From Pontederia crassipes (Eukaryota > Streptophyta > Magnoliopsida > Commelinales > Pontederiaceae), in assembly GCA_030549335.1 (NCBI GenBank), contig CM060198.1, positions 50,648,495-50,712,494 on the forward strand: a stretch of DNA of 64,000 bases, written 5' to 3'. The notes under the pieces were generated by a model that saw nothing but the letters and a program-made list of their open reading frames with translations, was not told the origin of the DNA and ran no database searches. Shown here in pieces: positions 57,957 through 64,000 of the stretch. The position numbers and the translations under genes are program-made. Numbering within the stretch: the stretch's first letter is position 1; each line of letters starts with the position of its first letter.

Positions 57957-59110
57957 TTAATCATTACAAGGCAAAATCCACAATGGTGATGACCAGGGAG
58001 ATAGAAGGTTGGGCCAAGGTACAATTGTGCTTCCAGCTTGAAGGGTCATGTCAAAGCGATACAAGTATAGCGAGTTGTCACCTCCTTGGCTGATGTAGAC
58101 ACAATCCCCTTTGACTGTAGACTCATCTTTGACATCAATCAACATGGAAAATTTATCACACACAAAAATTGCTCGATCATGCCCTATACTTTCAATTTGA
58201 AACCAATCCTTTTGGCATGCATTCCACCCGAGAACATTGACCATGAACATGGAATTGGATGTTGTCGACATATATGATAGCATCACCAACATTATTTCTT
58301 CATCATGATCATGACGTTGAACCAACATTCTTTTATTTCGAAGTTGTGCACATGGGATGGTTGGCTCCATGCCCTGTGGTATAACTCTTATCGAGTTATG
58401 CTCAAGTTGGAGGACAACAAGTTTAAACCAAGATAGTCCATATATGGTACCATGATGGGAGATAAAACCAAAGAGGCCAGCTCCACCTTCGTCAAAATCG
58501 TTTGTATATGACAATTGGGTCCATTTTTTATCTCTATTCGGATGACATAATGTTATATTTGTCCTATAACGTTCTGCACAGATGATGATGCAATTTGAGT
58601 TGTTGATAGGAGCTCCAGACATGATCCCTACCATACCTCCGGACTCTGTACCTTGGCCGAAGCCTTCTGGGAATTTAGGTAGGCTTATTTTTTGGCAAGA
58701 CACTGGGTTGAGGAGGAAACAATCTCTTGAATATTCCTCATGAACATCATCCATCATGAACAACCAACCGTACGAGCTCAAGATACAACATTTGTTATGC
58801 ATTTCCGGTATGTTACGTACATGCACAACTTCTTGTTCCATGTCATAAAAGGTGGTGGCTCTGTCATGCTTTCCATGAGAGAAGCATACAAGCCAAGGAG
58901 CCCCTTTTGGAAGTGGTGGCACTCCAGATTCAACTTTGACATCCTGAAAAAAGGTTAGCAAGAAATTTAGCTAATTAGTTGCATAGATATATATAAGGTA
59001 AAGAAATAAAAGTATACCTTTGGTGCTCCAACAAACTTTGCTAGGTTAATGGTTTTCTTGCCAGAATTGTTCTTCTTCTTCTTCTTCGTAAGGTTATAGG
59101 GTTCTGTCAT
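57957..59110 (-). CDS. DUF295 (KIB1-4 beta-propeller) protein, two exons, second copy
   Basis: Exon 1 is 59110-59018 (31 codons, MTEPYNLTKKKKKNNSGK... ending GAPK) with donor AAAG, gtatac; exon 2 is 58943-57957 after cttttttcag. Predicted product 359 residues. Two extra Lys in exon 1 come from a longer (ctt)n run on the plus strand. The same DUF295 landmarks are present as in copy 1 (WLVCFSHGKHDRATT, SSYGWLFMMDD, GDCVYISQGG, PWSSPLWILP), with scattered substitutions that keep the frame open, which suggests both copies have been under some constraint or are recent. No F-box. Flanked by a (TA)n run upstream and by a run of (ct)n/(ca)n near 57780-57800 downstream. Confidence 0.85.
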
Positions 59111-59421
59111 GGTCGATCAGTTAAGCAACACAGACTACATAGAGGAGATGGAGAAAAATGAGTTAGAGAAATTTGATAGGGAAAAAAATTATCTTGGAGG
59201 AGAGGTCTTACTTGTACTAGGGATATGAAAAATAGGCAAATGATGAATTAATTAAGGAAACGAATCAAAATGATTCTGAATTTTGTGAAAACTCCTATTA
59301 GCTAGTATATAAAAGCATTAAGTTTACTCCTATTAGACAAGTAAATATGCACAATTATCAAACAATACTTCTAACGAACCCCCACTAAAAGAAAGTAATT
59401 AATTATACCCACCTTACACGT

Positions 59422-59427
<6 letters not shown>

Positions 59428-59454
<27 letters not shown>
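59428..59454. repeat. (TA)n microsatellite upstream of DUF295 gene 2
   Basis: Pure TA run at the position matching 26620-26641. Confidence 0.9.
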
Positions 59455-59457
<3 letters not shown>

Positions 59458-59486
59458 GAAGTAATTAGGTTTTATTCCTAATAGAA

Positions 59487-60005
59487 TTATGGGTCAAAAT
59501 AGTTCGGTTCGGGTCGATTTTTCGATCCAAAAAAATCATCTATTATTTTTTGGGTCGATTTTTTAAATGGCAAAAATCACCCTAAAATCATTTAGAAAAA
59601 AAAATCACCCTCTAGCGGGTCAATTTTTTCGGATCCCTATTTTAATAAATAATATTTTAAAAAATATATAATAAATTAAAATTAATATCAACTTATTTAA
59701 TTTTATAACTAAATATAGGATATAGTGTTAGAATTATTAAATTAGAGTTTAATAATGTGATAGGAATATATTAAGCATTATAAAAAATTATTACACCAAT
59801 AATAAAATAGTTGATTACATCTAAATTAATTATATAAATAAAAATGGGCTTCACGGTTCCTACGATTTTTTTAAATGGGGTTCTAGTTTAAGAGCATCAA
59901 TTTTGCTCTATTTAAAAATCATGCATCCTAAATCATATGCGTTCCTCTAATTTTTTTTAGTTGGATAAATTTTTCGATTTGATCTGATTTTGTTACACTC
60001 CTAAA
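59487..60005. repeat. Possible hAT-like MITE, X3 copy
   Basis: Counterpart of 26681-27215 with ends gggtcaaaatagttcgg and gttacactcct; a short internal part (attaataattaaaaatgg in X1) is deleted. Confidence 0.4.
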
Positions 60006-60312
60006 TGGTATGATGTAAAAGAAGTCAAAACAGGAATTATTAATTAAAAAAAAATTGAGTAGTTTAAGTTTTATGTCGTGACGAGCCCCTATTTCAGGCA
60101 GGAACGTTTCGGGATGGGAGCCTAAATCTTGGAGCGGTTGACGGGAATCACGGAAAGGTATGTATCTCTCTCTCTCTATATATATATATAGAATGAGGTG
60201 ACCAAACAGCAGGCTTCATATATACATATGAAGCTAATTCTAACTAACTATACATATTATAATAAGTAGATGCATATATCATACCTGAAAGTTAAAGCTA
60301 GAACGTGTACGG

Positions 60313-60393
60313 CGAGGAGGAAGAGAAATAAAGCTAGAAGGCCCTATATTTACGACGAGGAAGAGAAATAAAGCTAGAAGGCCCTATATTTAT
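60313..60393. repeat. Short tandem duplication, period 40 bp, x 2
   Basis: Two copies of cgaggaagagaaataaagct...ccctatattta. X1 has one copy in altered form (about 29085-29140). Confidence 0.85.
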
Positions 60394-60585
60394 GGCGGAG
60401 ATAGATGTATTAGGAACATAAAAATACTCATCAAACTATAAAACGGATTCAGAATTTTATCTTTCCAACTTTGACTAGGATAAAAGTGCTACTCCTATTA
60501 GAATCGAGTAAAAGAAGTAGCCAAAGGAAATTATTGAATAATGCCAGATAATCCCCCGCAGAAGGTCGTATGTATAAGTTCTACT

Positions 60586-60587
60586 AC

Positions 60588-60675
<88 letters not shown>
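60586..60675. repeat. (TAA)n(TA)n microsatellite at the end of X3
   Basis: About 17 ata units followed by about 17 ta units. Confidence 0.95.
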
Positions 60676-60676
<1 letters not shown>

Positions 60677-60679
60677 CAA

Positions 60680-63030
60680 AGGTAAAAACATGGGGGTTGA
60701 GAGTTTGACAAGTGACATAATATGATGACATGTGTCATCTAATAAAATTTAATATCTATTATATTTTAAAAAATTATCTAACTTATAGATGAATATGATT
60801 TAACCAACTAAGTCTTGATGAAAAGCAAAAGTTTAGATTTAATACTATATATAATCTTAATACGTGACAATCAATATTTTTAATCCTAATTCAAATAATA
60901 TTATCCACTTTGTATTGATTAAAATAAACAGTCGTTCCTTTAAAAAAATAGACTTCAATTAATCTTAATCAAATTAGATTTATCCTTCATATTTAATCTT
61001 TTCTTATTTCGAGTCCTACAAATATTACGGATATACTAAAATCTAATAATTGAATCCTAATACTATTTAAATTGATTAACTGTTTTCCTTTTTTAAAGAT
61101 AAATTCAATTATATATTAAAGTTTATTTGTTGGATTTGAATATGATTAAAATATATATATTGTTTCCTTTTAAAGATAATGTACAAATATAATGTGATTT
61201 TTTATTCGAACAAAAGTAAATTAAATTTATGTACGGGTGGAATCTTACAAATTATCTGTTAGATTATTTTAGCTCGCACTCTAATCCTAATAGGTTAATA
61301 TTTTAATCCTAAACATAATCCCAATCCTCATCTATAAATATATACTATAGGATTGAAATAAAAAATATAATTTATTCATATTTCGGATTTATTACAAAAA
61401 ATTTAAAAAAATAATAATGTTTGCTAAATTAAGTAATAAATTAAATCTAAAAGGTAAATCTAATTTGATTAGTAGGTGTTAACTTTGTGTTCCTAAAATT
61501 ATAATCCTAATCATAATATAACCATATAACTAATCCTATCAACGTATCCAAATATTAGCATTGGTAATACTATACTATATTAATAATAACAGCGTATTTA
61601 AAATTCTAATCATAAACATAATAATAATCCAAATATATAAATTTAGACTCTCGGATTACATTAAACTAATCATAATTATAATCTATGTTAAATTTTTGTC
61701 CTAAACATAACTAATCTTATCCATACTAAATCTAATATAAGTAATCCTATTACATTAAAAGTCCTGATCCTAAACATTATCTTAATCTATAAATATATAC
61801 TATCGGATTATTAATTTGACTAGAAGTAGAAGAGATTATTGATTTCATAATTTTCTTTATTTTATATAGATTCTAACTATATTAAATAGATTACTATGTG
61901 GAAATAATTAGATATATACTATATAAAATTATTTAAAATACAAAATAATAATAATCCAAAATTATTCTAAGCCGATCAGGTATACAAAATTTTTCTATAT
62001 CCTGTCAATAATAATAATATTCACACTCATACTTTAAATTTTATCTTTCAATACAACTAAATGATCTAATTATTTTTCTATATCGTGTCAATATTGGTTT
62101 TCACAAAGTAGACCGAATCATTTATTACCTTCAAATATTAAAAGAATATCTTTAATCATTCTTAGAAATGATAATTTTTTTATTATGTAATTATTTGTTT
62201 TTTGTAAAATCCATGTGCATGAGGTCACAATAAATAGTAAATATGACGGTGACATGTGTCATTTATTTAAAATTATAAAATTAATAATATTTTATTTTAA
62301 AAGATAATGTGTTATTGTCGGAATTAAAAATTACTTTAAAAAAAGGAATTCAATTAGAGTCCAATTAAAATTAATTTTTTTCTTTCTAAAGAATAACGAA
62401 CAAGTGTAATAAAATAAATCATATTTCCTTTTTCAAAGATAATGTATTATTTTTGAATTAAAAGTATTTGTTTGAAATCATAAAATAAATAATATCTCTA
62501 TTGTAGAATAGAATGTGTTGTTTTCATAATCAGAAAATAAAATAACAAATACAATTAAAGTCCAATGAAGTCTAATCTTTTCTTTCTAAAAGATAGTGGA
62601 CAAGTATAATAAAATAAACAACCTTTTCTTTTTAGAATATAATATATTATGTTTGAAATTAAAAAAATGGTCATATGTGTCATTTATTTGAAATAATGAA
62701 ATAAATAAGTTTTGTTTTACCATATAATATTTCTTATAATAATATAGGTGCATCTGAAAATTAAATGAAATTGAATACAAAACGAATAAAGTTAATTTGA
62801 AAAGGGGTAGAATTTTTTATATTAAATAAAGAAAGATGGTAAAACATAACTAAAAATAAAATTTGATTAAATTTTGAAGAAATAAATTAGGTGGAAGTGG
62901 GAGTTTTGATATTTTATTTTTGTATTTATTTTTTCTGTATTTGTTAAAAATTAGTAGATTAATTATAGAAGTTTGTTATGTAGCTCAATAATACGTGTTC
63001 AAATAAATGGCATTCCATGCAAAAAAAAAA
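60680..63030. other. A+T-rich intergenic DNA, no gene seen
   Basis: Very A+T-rich and full of short repeated phrases such as aatcctaat, aaacataat and aaaagataatgt. Pieces near 62240-62310 and 62670-62720 share catgtgtcatttattt, and aaagataatg(t) recurs near 61100, 61175, 62300 and 62445, suggesting an old, badly diverged tandem array of unknown kind. Confidence 0.4.
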
Positions 63031-63730
63031 TAATAATTTGAATAGAAGTAGGAGTCTTGGTATGAGTTTATTTTTTGAAAAAATTAGAACTACATTTTAA
63101 ACGAATAATTTAATTTGAGCATAAGTTCGGAAATTTTCTTTCATTTTATTTTTATTTCAGATTTTCTTTAGTTCGAGAACTTCATTAAAAGTAGAAGTTT
63201 TTGTGATTTACATTTATTTCCTATTTTTAGATTTATTTAAATAAAAAGAATTTACTATTAAAGTATTTTTTGATAAAAGAAAAATTATATGATAAGCGGC
63301 GAAATTAAACTGTAATTTTATAACAATAATCCTCTTGGAACTTTATGATAAAATTTCGATATTGTAAATAAAAATATGAAATTAATTTGAATAGAAGTAG
63401 GAGTCTTGGTATGAGTTTATTTTCTGAAAAAAATAGAGTTACATTTTAAAAGAATAATTTAGTTTGAGTAGAAGTTCTGAAATTTTCTTTCATTTTATTT
63501 TTCTTTCAGATTTTCTTTAGTTTAACAACTTCATTAAAAGTAGAAGTTTATGTAATTTGCCTTTATTTCCTAATTTTATATTTATTTAAATATAAATAAT
63601 TAACTATAAAAGTAGTTTTTTGACAAAAGCACGATTATATGATAAGAGGCAAAATTAAAACTGCAATTATATAACAATAATCCTCTTGGAACTTTATAAT
63701 AAAATTTCAATATTATGAATAAAAATATTT
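63031..63730. repeat. Tandem duplication, period about 351 bp, x 2
   Basis: Units at about 63032-63382 and 63383-63730 both open aatttgaatagaagtaggag and contain attttctttcattttattt, tatatgataag and aataatcctcttggaacttt. They differ at a modest number of positions. Non-coding. Confidence 0.85.
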
Positions 63731-63943
63731 ATGTATGTGAGAGCTCTATATAAATAATTCTACTCATAATAAAAGTGAGAGTTCTATATAAATAAAGATA
63801 GGATAGGATTTTTGCAATTCAATTTAACTATATTTAATATCAATTACTATGCTGTTTTTAAAAATAAATAATATATATATTTATTTAGAAAGATTAATTT
63901 GAGCACATATCTATATCCATATTTTTATCGTTATAATCGACAC

Positions 63944-63945
63944 GT

Positions 63946-64000
<55 letters not shown>
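63944..64000. repeat. (TAA)n microsatellite at the window edge
   Basis: Nineteen or so ata units running off the end of the window. Confidence 0.95.

Larger units (their letters stand above)
57017..60640. repeat. Segmental duplication, block X3
   Basis: Collinear with X1 from cgacctctgccac to the closing microsatellite. It lacks the hAT element and GA-rich block, so it shows the earlier state at both places. Confidence 0.85.

Noticed and set aside
60475-60738. Open frame with long Tyr and Ile runs.
   Set aside because: Translation of the (TAA)n(TA)n microsatellite.
1-64000. CRISPR array, prokaryotic operon, phage or integrated plant pararetrovirus.
   Set aside because: No regularly spaced short repeats with unique spacers, no ribosome-binding-site-led gene clusters, and no movement-protein, coat-protein or pararetroviral polymerase wording was seen.

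Overview
The window reads as nuclear DNA of a flowering plant, probably a monocot (inferred from overall character, not proven). It is A+T-rich and gene-poor, has introns with GT..AG sites, and is crowded with plant transposons: Ty1/copia and Ty3/gypsy LTR elements, solo LTRs, CACTA-like, hAT, MULE-like, TRIM-like and RTE remnants. There is no bacterial, CRISPR or operon content.

Three intact genes stand out. An Sm-like protein of the NAA38/LSMD1 family lies at 1281-1640 (minus), with an upstream 5' UTR exon near 3.7-3.8 kb. Two near-identical two-exon DUF295 (KIB1-4 beta-propeller) genes lie at 25154-26301 and 57957-59110 (minus). A possible small two-exon gene at 29588-29816 could encode a 51-residue protein with two CxxC pairs. 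Everything else protein-like is broken: a second NAA38 copy, a third DUF295 copy, two EF-hand (calmodulin-like) genes each split by a CACTA-like insertion, reverse-strand membrane-protein fragments, a copia gag, a gypsy gag and a hAT transposase.

The layout is best explained by a tandem duplication of a unit of roughly 28 kb. Copy 1 is block A (about 1.29-24.21 kb) followed directly by block X1 (24.21-29.37 kb, DUF295). Copy 2 is block B (29.92-43.17 kb) plus block X3 (57.02-60.6 kb), now separated by a 13.8 kb intruding block (43171-57012). The intruder carries LTR elements, a hAT remnant and a third, broken DUF295 segment, X2 (51.6-53.56 kb). Block A later gained nested elements: inside the 3' LTR of a copia element sits a 6.1 kb block holding a long-inverted-repeat (MULE-like) element, which holds a young non-autonomous LTR retrotransposon; a TRIM-like hairpin element also hit the same 3' LTR. 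Block B retains only a solo LTR at the same site with a matching target duplication. X1 gained a hAT element whose empty site is visible in X3.

Nothing here is a multi-gene pathway. The interest lies in a duplicated locus whose two copies act as dated before/after pictures of transposon insertion, gene splitting and gene loss. All homology statements were made by reading the sequence by eye; identities and family assignments were not computed.
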